This document shows, piece by piece, positions 48,142-58,430 of a stretch of DNA of 64,000 bases. Each line of letters opens with the position of its first letter. The first letter of the stretch is position 1. The notes beneath the pieces are model-generated. The model worked only from the letters and a program-made list of their open reading frames with translations, was not told the origin of the DNA and did not search any database. A program made the position numbers and the translations under genes. The DNA comes from Gnetum montanum (Eukaryota > Streptophyta > Gnetopsida > Gnetales > Gnetaceae): NCBI GenBank assembly GCA_015680685.1, contig MNCI01013746.1, forward strand, positions 250,080 through 314,079, read 5' to 3'.

Positions 48142-49018
48142 TGAAGAAGTGTCAAAGTATCACGTCGAAAGGCCCTTATCGTCAATGAGGCCCCATCGAC
48201 AAGGCCACATCGACGTAGCATTTGCTACATTGATGAGGCCCTATCGATGAAACTCCACAATAAAGTTTATAAATACACACTCATTTGCCATGTTTGTGAG
48301 AAGTTTGGTCATAGTTGTGGTAAAGCTCTTGCAATTTTATCATTTGAGAGTTAGAATATTTTTCTAAATGCTAGCAGTAGGAGTCAAAAAGTGTACAAAT
48401 CTTTATTCAAGCACTAATGTACCTAAGCACACCAGTGTGAATGGCAATAAAGATGAGCCTTATGATCAAACCTTGCAACACTTGGAATAAATTAATGATT
48501 TATTTTTGCATTTAATATTTTCATTAGTTATGTGATTAATTAAGATAAGTAAGGCTTTAATTAATTAACTAATTAAGTTAAATAGATTAAACACATAAGT
48601 ACGACACTTCGAGCATAACATGTAGCGCTTGGTAATCCTAGTAGCACTTAATGCTTGGAAACCTAGTAGTGTTGTATGCATTCAATATGTATACAAAAAG
48701 TGGAACTGGATGCTTATGTTAGGATAGTTAGTCATTAATTAGCAATTAGATTACTTAAATTGGTTAGTATTGAGTTTCAACTTGTTATCAATTTTAGGCA
48801 AATAAAATATAAAATAATAAAAATCATGTGTTCCAATTACACTTAACCATACAACTAAGCTTTATAAGTGTAGTTGGGAAGATAACCATTGTCATGATTA
48901 TATTTCACTTCCTAGAACTAGTGTACTTAGGAACTTAAGGTCTATGGAATTCAACCAAATTGTGCATGAATGCTTGTAATTTGTATGGTTGGGCATAAGG
49001 TATACTCATTGCTCATCA
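48142..49018 (+). repeat. 5' LTR of element C
   Basis: 877 bp. TGAAGAAGTGTCAAAGT aligns with TGATGAAGCATCAAAGT of the 3' LTR. It ends GCTCATCA. TATAAATA is at 48268-48275. U3 is rich in CATCGA(C/T) words. Confidence 0.85.
48268..48275 (+). promoter_or_regulatory. TATA box of the C 5' LTR
   Basis: TATAAATA. The 3' LTR has the decayed form TATGAATA near 62815. Confidence 0.6.
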
Positions 49019-49019
49019 T

Positions 49020-49038
49020 TGGCACCATTGTTGGGGAC
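49020..49038 (+). promoter_or_regulatory. Primer-binding site of element C
   Basis: TGGCACCATTGTTGGGGAC, identical to that of element A and decayed from the Asp-type site by C-to-T/G-to-A changes. Confidence 0.8.
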
Positions 49039-49182
49039 CTCTAGTTTGTTATGTGCACTACTTAGGATTTAGTGAAAAAATTATTTAATATCATTGGAAC
49101 AAATCCTAAAGTCATATCATACAGCAAAATAACTACAACAATTCTGAGAAAGCACATTGCATTTCTTGTTCTCTAATACAAG

Positions 49183-51080
49183 ATGTCTTCTTCTCACAAG
49201 AGTGATTTTCCATCCAAGTCTAACAAAGTAAATCAATAGGTGCTCCAACAATATAGAGTGATATATGCTCATCCTGATGAGTATGTATCCAATTTCACCT
49301 TCTTCCTATACTAGGATGAACAACTATAGTGGTGAGACATGAAGGGTGAAATTATGTTGCCACTCGATCAATCCATTCCTGTGATGCTCCACCAAACTCT
49401 TATGTGGTTTGGTATCTAAGGGCTTCATGCTGAATATGTTGTGTAAGATAGTGATGCCAAGGACTATCATCTTATTGATGCACAACATCTAAGGGATCAA
49501 CAAATAGAGTAGGGTTATGAGTTTGTGAAGGGGAAGTGGTCCAATGATTCTCCATTCCTGATGTACCAAAAGGATGGTGAAGAACCCTTCTTTGGAGGTT
49601 TTCCATATAGAGAGACTCCTCTCTTTGACTTCGATGAAGGAATTCAAAACTAAAACTTACAGTCCATGATACATAATCCTGGTTTTGGTAAGCATAGATT
49701 CCATGATAAAGGGAGATCCAAAGAGGAGATTCATGGTAGGGATGCAAGGAAGCAGCATGATCACAATCATGTTTGTAACTACCAAAGAGGAGGTGGTAGG
49801 CACCAGGATAGTGCTAGTCCTCCTTCCTCTTCACCTTCATTATTATCTTCTTCCTCTTCTAACTCTAAACACAATCGTAGGGGATGCAATCATGATGGAG
49901 GTGATCGATAAGACTAAGATGATTATAAGGACCATCGGGTAAGTCAAGATTCGAGGCATAGGCATTCAAGAGAGGCCCATTTCTATGGACGAAGGGATAG
50001 TAGAGGGCATCATAACCACCAAGGTCATAGCTACGATGAGCCTTTGTTCACCACCTAGAGCATACTAAACATCATAGAGGTTGTGAGAATTTTGACAAGG
50101 CATGTGAAAGATAGCAGGATCAAGCAATTGAATATGAACAACATCCCAAAGTTTGAGGGGTATATAATTCTAATCCACAAAATCATATTCAAGATTTTCA
50201 CAATAACTGTGCCCTACAAACCATAGAAAATGATTGGCAAAAGCTTAAGTTATTTCCTGGGACACTCATCAAAGAAGCAGAAAGCTAGTATCGGTCCTTG
50301 GAGCCAGAATCAATCTATAGATGGAGTACTATGCTTGAACTATTTAACAACAAGTATCAGATGTACTCCCAAGTGTTCAATCTAAGAAGGCAGATCTAGG
50401 AATGAAAGCAATGAACACATGAGTCCTTGGATGCTACCATGAGTAGATATTATTCCTTATTACACCGATGCTCGAACCATGGTTACTCTCAATAGGAACA
50501 ACTTCGCCACATCATAGATGGGCTTCACTCTAAAATGAGAAGAACTCTTGGGATCTACGCCCAAGGAAAACTATTAGAGTTAAGAGCCCATCAGATCCAA
50601 AGGCTAATCAAGTAGGTAGCAAAAGAAGAAGGAGAGTTGAGGAAATATGAAAATGCAAAAGAATACTACTGAGATCCTTCCATTCACAAGAGGGAGGTGT
50701 GATTTTGTGATAGTGAGGATGAATCATCACTTAATGAGGTGGTGAACTAGAAAACCTTGCTAATTTAAAAATTTACCTTTGAAATTTCGGCTAAGGTAGA
50801 TCAATTGTGGGACTCTATGAATAGTAGATTTCAAGCTATTCTAAAAATTGCTAAAAAGACCACAGAACAAAGCAGTGATCATGATAGCAATAAGTGAAAG
50901 GAAGCTAAATGTGTCAATTAAAGGGGTAAGGGCAAGGTTGCTATAGTAGAGGAAGTTGCAGAAATTGAATCAAATGATAATGGTGGATGTGACATTTGCC
51001 AATATGAACATCCTAAGGGATGTTGCCCCATCATGTCAAAATTACAAGAGTCTGGGGTGTATGCATTAAATCCATGACTA
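49183..51080 (+). pseudogene. gag of element C
   Basis: Starts MSSSHKSDFPSKS at 49183. VIYAHPDEYVSNF and a His/Ser-rich basic region (49680-49910) follow. The capsid core is broken by stops (about 50100-50660, including NNIPKFEG and YRSLEPES). A zinc-knuckle-like GCDICQYEHPKGCC lies near 51000. It is collinear with gag of A and D. At least ten stops or frame changes. Confidence 0.75.
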
Positions 51081-51699
51081 GCAAAAAGATAAATACATAG
51101 AAGATTGCCTTATCCTCAAGGCAATCCAAGGCAGTTCCATCAGCAACAACAATATTATCCTAATGGAACTTCACCACAACTGTAGGAGCAGTATTAATAG
51201 TGGCAACAATAATAGTCATGGGGGATGCCACCACCAAGGCAATAGTACTCTTACAAACAAGTAGATCCATATGGGTATTATATTTAGTAACCCCTATCTC
51301 CACATGACTCTTCTAGTCAATTTTCTTCTTTCCAACATCACTACTATCCTACCAAATACTATAGAACTCATTCCCCACATTCTAGGAGGAATACCACATT
51401 TCATCCTTATCCTCCTCCTATTCTTGCACCTTTTCCTCCATCCTCAACATAGCTACCACTTACTCCATGCATGTAGGATGAACTTCTAGCCCAACTACAA
51501 CAACGCAATGCTACGAGGGTTGTCAATCTAAAATCACTTAATCAACCAAGCGGTTTAGAAATTCCTACTCATAAAAGACCATTTTTTTGACCCAATAGCT
51601 CTACTAGGATCTCATAGACTTAGGTAGCTAGTCATCTTACTCCTACCTCATTCTTTGCAAACCATTCCATCAAGAACCCTTTAAACCAAATGTCACCCA

Positions 51700-52260
51700 A
51701 AATTCATATTGTTATGATCACTCATGGTATATCTGATTGGATTTAAGCTAGCAACCTTTCTAAGAAATTAGCTTATCTTGGGAGTCCTCTTATCTATTTA
51801 CAGATTGCTGGGAATGAACCATGTAAAGCTCTTTTTGATTTAGGTTCTAATGTTAACTTGATTTTTCATGAGATGTATACTGCTTGGAACCTATTGCCTC
51901 TCAAGAAGAGTAATATTTGATTAAAATTGATAGACCAATTTCTTTTGGTTCCATTGGGATTGGTAGAAGACATTGTGACCACTGTTTATGGGTGGTCATA
52001 TCCTGTCGATTTCCTAGTAATTAAGTTGAGAATTGTAAGGGGGACTTCCCAATCATTATGAGAATGGCATGGCTAAGCACTATTGATGCAAGAATGGGCA
52101 TCAAAGATCTTTCCTTGGAAATTTTCAATAAGAATGAATTTGGAGAAATTGAGAAGAAGAGAGTTCCATGCACCACGTACAACGATACAGGGTGCAATTG
52201 CATGCAAAAACTCAAGTCCATGAAACAAGCATCTATTTTCACATGCAGGTAGTGTGCACA
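51700..52260 (+). pseudogene. Protease of element C
   Basis: PCKALFDLGSNVNLIFHEMY keeps the Athila-type DLGS active site. WSYPVDFLVIK and a decayed (I/M)-x-R-MAWLSTIDA block follow (about 52030-52090). Stops are present at about 51918 and 52023. Confidence 0.75.
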
Positions 52261-52529
52261 TGAAGTAGATATTCAAAGGTGCCTATACACAATAGCCACA
52301 AAACAAGAGAGCACCAGTGGTTGATAGTTGATTCTGAAAAGAGCACAATGTTCATGGAACCTATGGAGAGCCTAACATGCGTTTATGTTGCAAGCATGGA
52401 TGAACTAAAGCAAGTTCATCACCAACTTTGTAATGATGAAAATGATGATACCAATTGAGGAGAGTTGGAGGTCCTTATGAATTTCAAAAAAGAAAAAAGA
52501 AAAAAAAACCCTAGAGTTGAAAACTGTAC

Positions 52530-53580
52530 TTGCTAGCCTAGAATATGCATTCTTGAAAAAAAGGCAAGCTGGTCATACTTAATGCCAAACTTGATCCTAA
52601 GAAAAAAGCAAAATTGTTAAAAGTGGTCAATAGATGGCCAACAACCTTTGCTTGGTCATATCCTAAACTTACTAGAATTGATCCATGGATATGCTAGCAC
52701 TGCATTTATACTGATCCATCCATGAAGCTAAGGAGGCAATCATAACAGTGGTTAAATCCAAAATTGAAGTAAATCGTCGAAGAGGAGATTAAGCAACTCC
52801 TTAAGGTAGGGTTCATCTACCCCATTGCAGATAGTGAGTGGGTTAGCCCCCTCATGATAGTGCCAAAGAGAGGTGGCAAATGGTAGGTTTATATTGACTT
52901 CAGGTTGTTAAACATGGCAACATTCAAAAATTATTTTCCATTGTCATTCATTGATCAAGTATTGGACACCATATCTAGGCATTGGTATTACAATTTTTTG
53001 GATGATTATAGTGGCTATAACCAAATCCAGATTGCACCAGAAGACTAGGCCAAAACAACATTCACGAGTCCATGGGAACTTTTACATATCGAAAGATGCC
53101 TTTTAGTCTATTCAATGCTCATGCCACTTTCCAATGCCTGGTCTCAAGTATCTTTTAGTAGCAAATTGGTAGCAGAGTGGAAGTCTTCATGGATGACTTC
53201 TCCACTTACAGTGCTACATTCAAGCAAGCCTTGAACTACCTTAAGTAAGTCCTCAAAAGATGTGTGGAAACAAACCTGCAACTCAATTAGCATAGAAGCC
53301 ATCTCATGGTCCAAGAAGGCATTGTATTGGGGCATAGAATTTCTTAAGTAGGGATTGAGGTGGACCTTGAGAAACTAAGGATCATCCAAAGAATAACTCA
53401 CCAACTGGAAACTATTAAAAGATGTTTAGTCATACTTTGGACACACTGGCTACTATCGACGATTTATAGAGAATTTCTCTAAGATTGCAAAACCGTTAGT
53501 TGAACTAACAAAGAAAGATGCTCCATTCATCTAGACCAAGGAATAAGAAAAAGCATTCCAGAGCCTCAAGTAGAAGCTTG
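52530..53580 (+). pseudogene. Reverse transcriptase of element C
   Basis: YPIADSEWVSPLMIVPK, DFRLLNMATF, FLDDYSGYNQIQIAPE and VEVFMDDFSTYSATF (about 53178-53225, both active-site Asp retained) are readable in order. The thumb region is LGHRIS...VGIEVD. Stops at about 52884, 53046, 53157, 53246 and others, plus a frame shift near 53070, abolish the ORF. Confidence 0.8.
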
Positions 53581-53599
53581 TAGAGACTCTAATTCTATG

Positions 53600-54000
53600 A
53601 GCACCTGATTGGTCTAGACCATTTCATATCATGAAAGATGCATCAAATTATTCTTTAGGAGACATACTTACGTAGCTGGATGACAAGAAACATCCATATT
53701 ACATTCAATAAGCAAGTTAAAGCATTGTGGATGCACAGTTAAATTACACCACAACAAAGAAAGAACTAATGGTAGTGGTGTATGCTCTGGAAACGTTCAT
53801 GCACTATGTGCTTGGATATAAAGTGTTTGTACACACTGATCATAGTGCCATTCGGTTCCTCATAAACAAACCAATGGTGAGACCTCATGTCATATGATGG
53901 TTGGTGATATTGTAGGAATTCAATCTTACAATGGTAGATCGAAAAGGGATAGAGAATGTGGTCATTGATCATCTTTCTCGATTACGATGGGATGACAAAG
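53600..54000 (+). pseudogene. RNase H of element C
   Basis: HIMKDASNYSLGDILT, LNYTTTKKELMVVVYAL and VHTDHSAIRFL correspond to the catalytic blocks. The middle Glu block reads TTKKE instead of TTEKE. VIDHLSRL closes the domain near 53970. Confidence 0.75.
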
Positions 54001-54089
54001 AGGAGGAGAGCCCACTCTCTAATCAATTCCTAGATGAACTCCTCTTTGGTGATGTAATTAATGAACATATGCCCATAGAATCAAAATGA

Positions 54090-54849
54090 TTGGATGGCAT
54101 CCTCACTTATCTTCTCACTTAAGAGATTTCACATAATTTGGACTATAGGAAGAAACAATAGTTTCTTCATTAGGCTAAACGCTTCTTGTAAATCAATGGA
54201 CACCTTTATAAGGTGTGCACCAATGGCTTGGTTCATTGGTTTGTACTTGATGCTGGTAAATTACACATTCTTTAGGATGCTCATGAGGGTCATTGTGGGA
54301 GCCACTATGTGGGGAGATGCACAGTCATAAAAAACTTGATGGCTAGATACTATTGGCCCATAATCTTTAAGGATGCTCACCAATTTGTTCAATCTTGTGA
54401 ACACTCTCAACGAGATGGTGGGATGATCACATGAATAGAGGATCCTCAATAGTGGATTCAACCATTAGAATCTTTGACATATGGGACATAGATTTCATGG
54501 GTCCCATCAAACCCATGTTAAATGGAAAAGCATATATAATCGTCACTGTTGATTACTGCACAAAATGAGCATAAGCAACAACCATCATTGACTATACATC
54601 ATCCACTACTGCACGGTTTATACAACAAAGTGTTGTGAATAGGTTTGGGGTGCCATGTGCATTGATTTCTAATAATGGAACTCATTTTACAAGTGCTAAT
54701 TTTTGAAAGTTTATGCAACACTTGGGGGTTGAACATAAATTAACAACATCCTACCACCCCAAGCCAATGGTCAAGTAGAGGTTACCAATAGGGAGATAAC
54801 AAAAATCCTAATAAGAATTATTAGTAAATATAGGAGAGACTACAACACA
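54090..54849 (+). pseudogene. Integrase of element C, part before the Penelope insert
   Basis: DAHEGHCGSHYV and FVQSCEHSQRDG give the zinc-binding region, with the second Cys of the C-x2-C pair replaced by Ser. The core is readable as IDFMGPIKPM (frame broken) and ISNNGTHF, where the second catalytic Asp is Asn. EVTNREITKIL carries the Glu. It is interrupted at about 54850. Confidence 0.75.
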
Positions 54850-55138
54850 AAATTTTAGGGTTAGAAAAAAGAAATTTTTTTGTTGAGATCTTGTGTGACT
54901 AATGGAAATACGGAATAGGAAAGTAGAGGCAGAAAAAAATTAAAAAACAGAAATTAAAGAAAGCTCAAATTAACATTAACCAAGCAAAGCTAAAAACACA
55001 AAACGTTTTCAAGGATTCTCACCCCTCTTCAATATGTCTTAAGCTTACATGAGCAAAGTCAAGAGCACAAGTGCTTGATTTATAGTGTCCCAACTTTAGA
55101 AATTTAAAATTGGAGGCAATCTAAAAATTTAACTGGGC
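54850..55138 (+). repeat. Left inverted terminal repeat of the Penelope-like element
   Basis: Nearly identical to the reverse complement of 57590-57886, including TCACCCCTCTTCAATATGTC and AGCACAAGTGCTTGATTTAT. Only scattered, mostly transition differences. Confidence 0.95.
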
Positions 55139-55184
55139 CCCACTTGTTGAGGCCGAAGTGGTGGTGGAATGAAGGAAAAATTTA

Positions 55185-55251
55185 AAAGCTGCGTTTACTC
55201 CTTGTTGGCCCCAACTTGAATCTGTTCTCAACAAGGAGTAAACGCAGCTTT
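55185..55251. repeat. Perfect 23-bp stem, 21-nt loop hairpin
   Basis: Arms 55185-55207 (AAAGCTGCGTTTACTCC start) and 55229-55251 are exact reverse complements. A further 9-bp pair lies outside them (CACTTGTTG at 55141, CAACAAGTG at about 55264). The hairpin is between the RT 3' end and the left terminal repeat. Confidence 0.95.
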
Positions 55252-55254
55252 CTA

Positions 55255-56645
55255 GGATTTCGCCAACAAGTGACCACATCTGGAATAACGTTCTAGAGAG
55301 TCAGATCTTTTTGGCGAAGCCTATCAAGTATAGGATTTAGGAGGGTCCTCATGTTCAAGGATTTAGTAGAAGTACTGAAATCCAATTTGAAGATGAGAGG
55401 GATCTATTTTCTAACATGAACGTCATTACTTTGTTGAAGCCTAGCTAGAAGTGATTAGTGAGAAGTAGAAGGAAAAAGGTTGAAGTATTCAACCAGTAGG
55501 TGGGAAGGATACCCTTGAGCACGAAGTCGTTGGAAGAGTTGCTGCTAAATTTGTTGAAAATTGCCAAGACATGATTCCCTGATGAGGTATCATTTGAGTT
55601 ATGCAATGATGAATGCTTTCTTCTGATGGAAAGGATGCCATGAGGAGAAAGGGATGTACTAGTATGCATTCAAGGATTTCTAATAACACTTAGTAGAAAG
55701 GATACCAGTGTTAACAAAATGAGGACCCTTAAAGAAAGTAATATCCAAAATATTAACTGCATAATAAAAAATGGTGGGGGTAATGTTGATTGATGGATAA
55801 ACATTACCATATTAGGAGAAAAGGAGAGAAAGGGAATCTTCAGAGCCATTCCAGATGTCAAAATCATCATCAATGAATCTTTTGAAATATAAAAGATTTT
55901 GGGAATCAAGAGTATTGAAAACTTGTATTTCAAGATGACATGGAAAAAAACATGCGTAGACAATGGCAAAGTTGTTACCCATTGTGGTGCCTCTGATCTA
56001 TTTATATTATACTCCATTGAATTCCAAGTAGTGCTCTTGAAGCACCAATGAAGTGAGCTCTAGAATGGCATTGTTGTAGAGATTTTGCAAGGGGAATGGG
56101 TTTGTAGAAAAATATGTTTAAACCATATCTTTAAAGGTAGTAATGCCATGATCGATGGGGACGCTGGGGTAAAGATATTCTACATCAAACATGACCAAAA
56201 GAATGTTCAAAGGTAGAACTCTTGAATGAAGATCATAGATCAAGGTAGATGAATCTTGAAGGTGATATGGTTGAGAACATAGGATGGGAAATAGTAAGTA
56301 ATGGAGGAGGTGAGAGGTGGGTTCTAGTACATAACCCATGTAGGAGCAAATTGGGTAGCCAACCATTATAGGTTTGTGAATTTTAGGGATTAAATAGAAA
56401 TTACAAGGTTTGGGGACCTTGTATTGAAGTAATGAATCCTTAAAAATATTGAAAACCCATGGGAAATGATTGATGATGGAAAACAATTGACAACAAACAT
56501 CATCCCATGGAATAGAATCCACGTGTAAAAAAACATCTGAATTGGAAAGTTACCTGGTTGCTTCTTCAAGATACCAAGAGGAATCTAGAACACAAGGTCC
56601 AAGATTTTTATCTACGGGCTAAATGATGATGCTTGTGTTTTTTTG
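55255..56645 (-). pseudogene. Penelope-type reverse transcriptase
   Basis: Read on the minus strand from about 56645 to 55255 across a few frame changes and stops. The N-terminal block PVDKNLGPCVLDSSWY lies near 56610. FYLIPKIHKP, a GxPICS block, LLVMFDVEYLYPSVPIDHGI (about 56200-56130), RGTTMGNNFA (about 55985) and the active site FKRFIDDDFDIWNG (about 55885-55845) follow in order. Then LDITFFKG, SLNAY, a GYPSHLLVEYF block (55515-55480) and a thumb with a WRNPRKLRLLLV end (about 55270). This order and the KNLGP and IDD signatures are those of Penelope-like RTs rather than of LTR or L1 elements. Stops show it is decayed, yet the catalytic Asp residues are present. It transcribes toward the left repeat. 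Confidence 0.8.
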
Positions 56646-57133
56646 AAGTTTTCAAAGTGCTCCAAGAAGACGACAAGGAAGAGGTTGTCAATGGCTGAAA
56701 TCAATAGAGAAGAGTGCAACTTCAAGGGAAGTAAGGCAATTGCATATGCAATTTTTGAGCTCAGGATTGAAACTGCTAACTGGAGGATTCCAATTATTAC
56801 ATCGACGGAGTTTCATTTTAGCAATCTAAGTTGCCATAATAAACAGCTAAGATGAAAATGTATCTTCAGGTTTATTTTTAAAGAAATTCCGAAGTTGAAG
56901 AAGCTAGGCAAAAGTGGTGAATTCTTTAAAAATGAAGTTTTGATCCATGGGGAGTGGTCGAGGGATGAATTTAAGTCCAAAGCCTAGAACTTTAATTTCA
57001 TTTGTTGAAAGAGTGTGCAATGAAAAGTTATGGATTGCGAAATTAGAGATGTGCTTTTCAATTTTTCAAACTATTTTACACACAAAGAGCAAATGTGTGT
57101 ATGACATCTGGTTGATGGGAGGCAACCAAAAAT

Positions 57134-57508
57134 TTAAAATAGGTCATGGTGAGGAGTTTTGGACATGAAGTGCAAAATTTGACGAGTGGAGTGTTTAGGT
57201 AATGGTGGAGATAGCGTAGAAGAAATATTTGATGAAGGGTTGTTTGGGGTAGAGATCAAAGGTAATGGCCTAGAGGCAACTGGAGTGCAAGTTGAGGTTG
57301 CTGCAAAGTGAAAGGGAGTGGTTGAAGAGGGCAGATAAGTTTGAGATGTGTTGGGATGTGGCGGAGGGTTTTGTGTTTGAGGGTGAGGCCCAGCTTGTGG
57401 TGAATTGGTACAGGCTAGGCACTTTAAGTTTAAATTTTTATTTAGCCCTCTATTATTTACAACATTTTTGTTAATATCATAGTTTAAACCATTGTTGCCT
57501 TGACGCAA
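57134..57508 (-). pseudogene. Pro/Ser-rich N-terminal ORF of the Penelope-like element
   Basis: A 124-codon open frame upstream of the RT on the same strand, with low-complexity Pro/Ser/Thr composition and one CLAC motif. No GIY-YIG or other domain is recognised. It may be the N-terminal extension of the RT ORF or a chance frame. Confidence 0.3.
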
Positions 57509-57589
57509 TCTTTGGAACTCCTAAAAATTGCTATTATTTTTGCAAACCATGCTGCTTCATCTGACCCCCACTTTGACCTAAATGAGTGG

Positions 57590-57886
57590 GACTCAATTAA
57601 ATTTTTAGATTACCTCCAATTTTAAATTTCTAAAGTTGGGACACTATAAATCAAGCACTTGTGCTCTTGACTTTGCCCATGTAAGCCTAAGACATATTGA
57701 AGAGGGGTGAGAATCCCTGAAAACATTTTGTGTTTTTAGCTTTGCTTAGTTAATGTTAATTTGAGATTTTTTAATTTTTGTTTTATAATTTCCTCCTCTG
57801 CTTTTCTATTCCATATTTCCATTAGCCACACAAGATGTTAACAAAATTTTTTCTAACCCAAAATTTTTTTTCTAACCTAAAAATTT
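57590..57886 (-). repeat. Right inverted terminal repeat of the Penelope-like element
   Basis: Partner of 54850-55138 in opposite orientation. An extra TTTCTAACC unit lies near its outer end. Confidence 0.95.
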
Positions 57887-58430
57887 CTTCTAATTGCTTA
57901 ACATGGAAAAATCCCTATAGGATACTCTCCGTATAAGTTGGTGTATGAAAAATTACCAACTCTACCTATCCAATTCAAGCTCCGTACACTTTCAATAGCC
58001 TGTGACTTGGGCCTTGACCTAAGTCTAGCATAAAAAGAAAGACTAATCAACCTAAATGTGCTAGGAAAAAATCAATTGGTAACCCTATCCTTGAATGAAA
58101 TGCACAAGGCATTCAACAAAAAACATCATGACCTAAGAATCAGAAGGATCAAAATTCAACTTGGAGATAAGGTCCTCTATCGGAACCCCACACATGTTCC
58201 TCAAAAAAACCAAATTCCAAACATTTTGGGAGGGATCTTATATAATCGATGAAACCTTTCCTTCTAGGGCCATGATCATATACAAGCCTGAAAATCCAAA
58301 CAAGAAGCAGTTAGTTAACATCCAATAAGTGAAGCCTTTCCATGAGCCCAAGCAAGCCAGTGCAACAAATACCTTAATGGATCGACAACCACACTCAATC
58401 TTTCAGATCTCCTCCTTCCAACTCAGTCAT
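57887..58430 (+). pseudogene. Integrase C-terminus of element C, after the insert
   Basis: IGYSPYKLVYEKLPTLPIQ resumes the integrase where element A has YSPYELVYGKLPMLPIQ. LGDKVLYRNPTHVPQ follows at 58160-58205. No chromodomain. It ends before a GGGGGAGATGG site (about 58431). Confidence 0.8.

Larger units (their letters stand above)
54850..57886 (-). mobile_element. Penelope-like element with inverted terminal repeats
   Basis: About 3.0 kb inserted in the integrase gene of element C. It is bounded by ~290-bp inverted repeats and carries a Penelope-type reverse transcriptase on the minus strand. Host integrase reads up to 54849 and resumes at about 57890, with about 30 bp of host sequence missing at the junction. 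No GIY-YIG endonuclease was found before or after the RT. Penelope-like elements are known to carry terminal repeats in direct or inverted order and include endonuclease-lacking lineages. Assignment to that class follows from RT motifs; the endonuclease-deficient status is inference. Confidence 0.75.
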
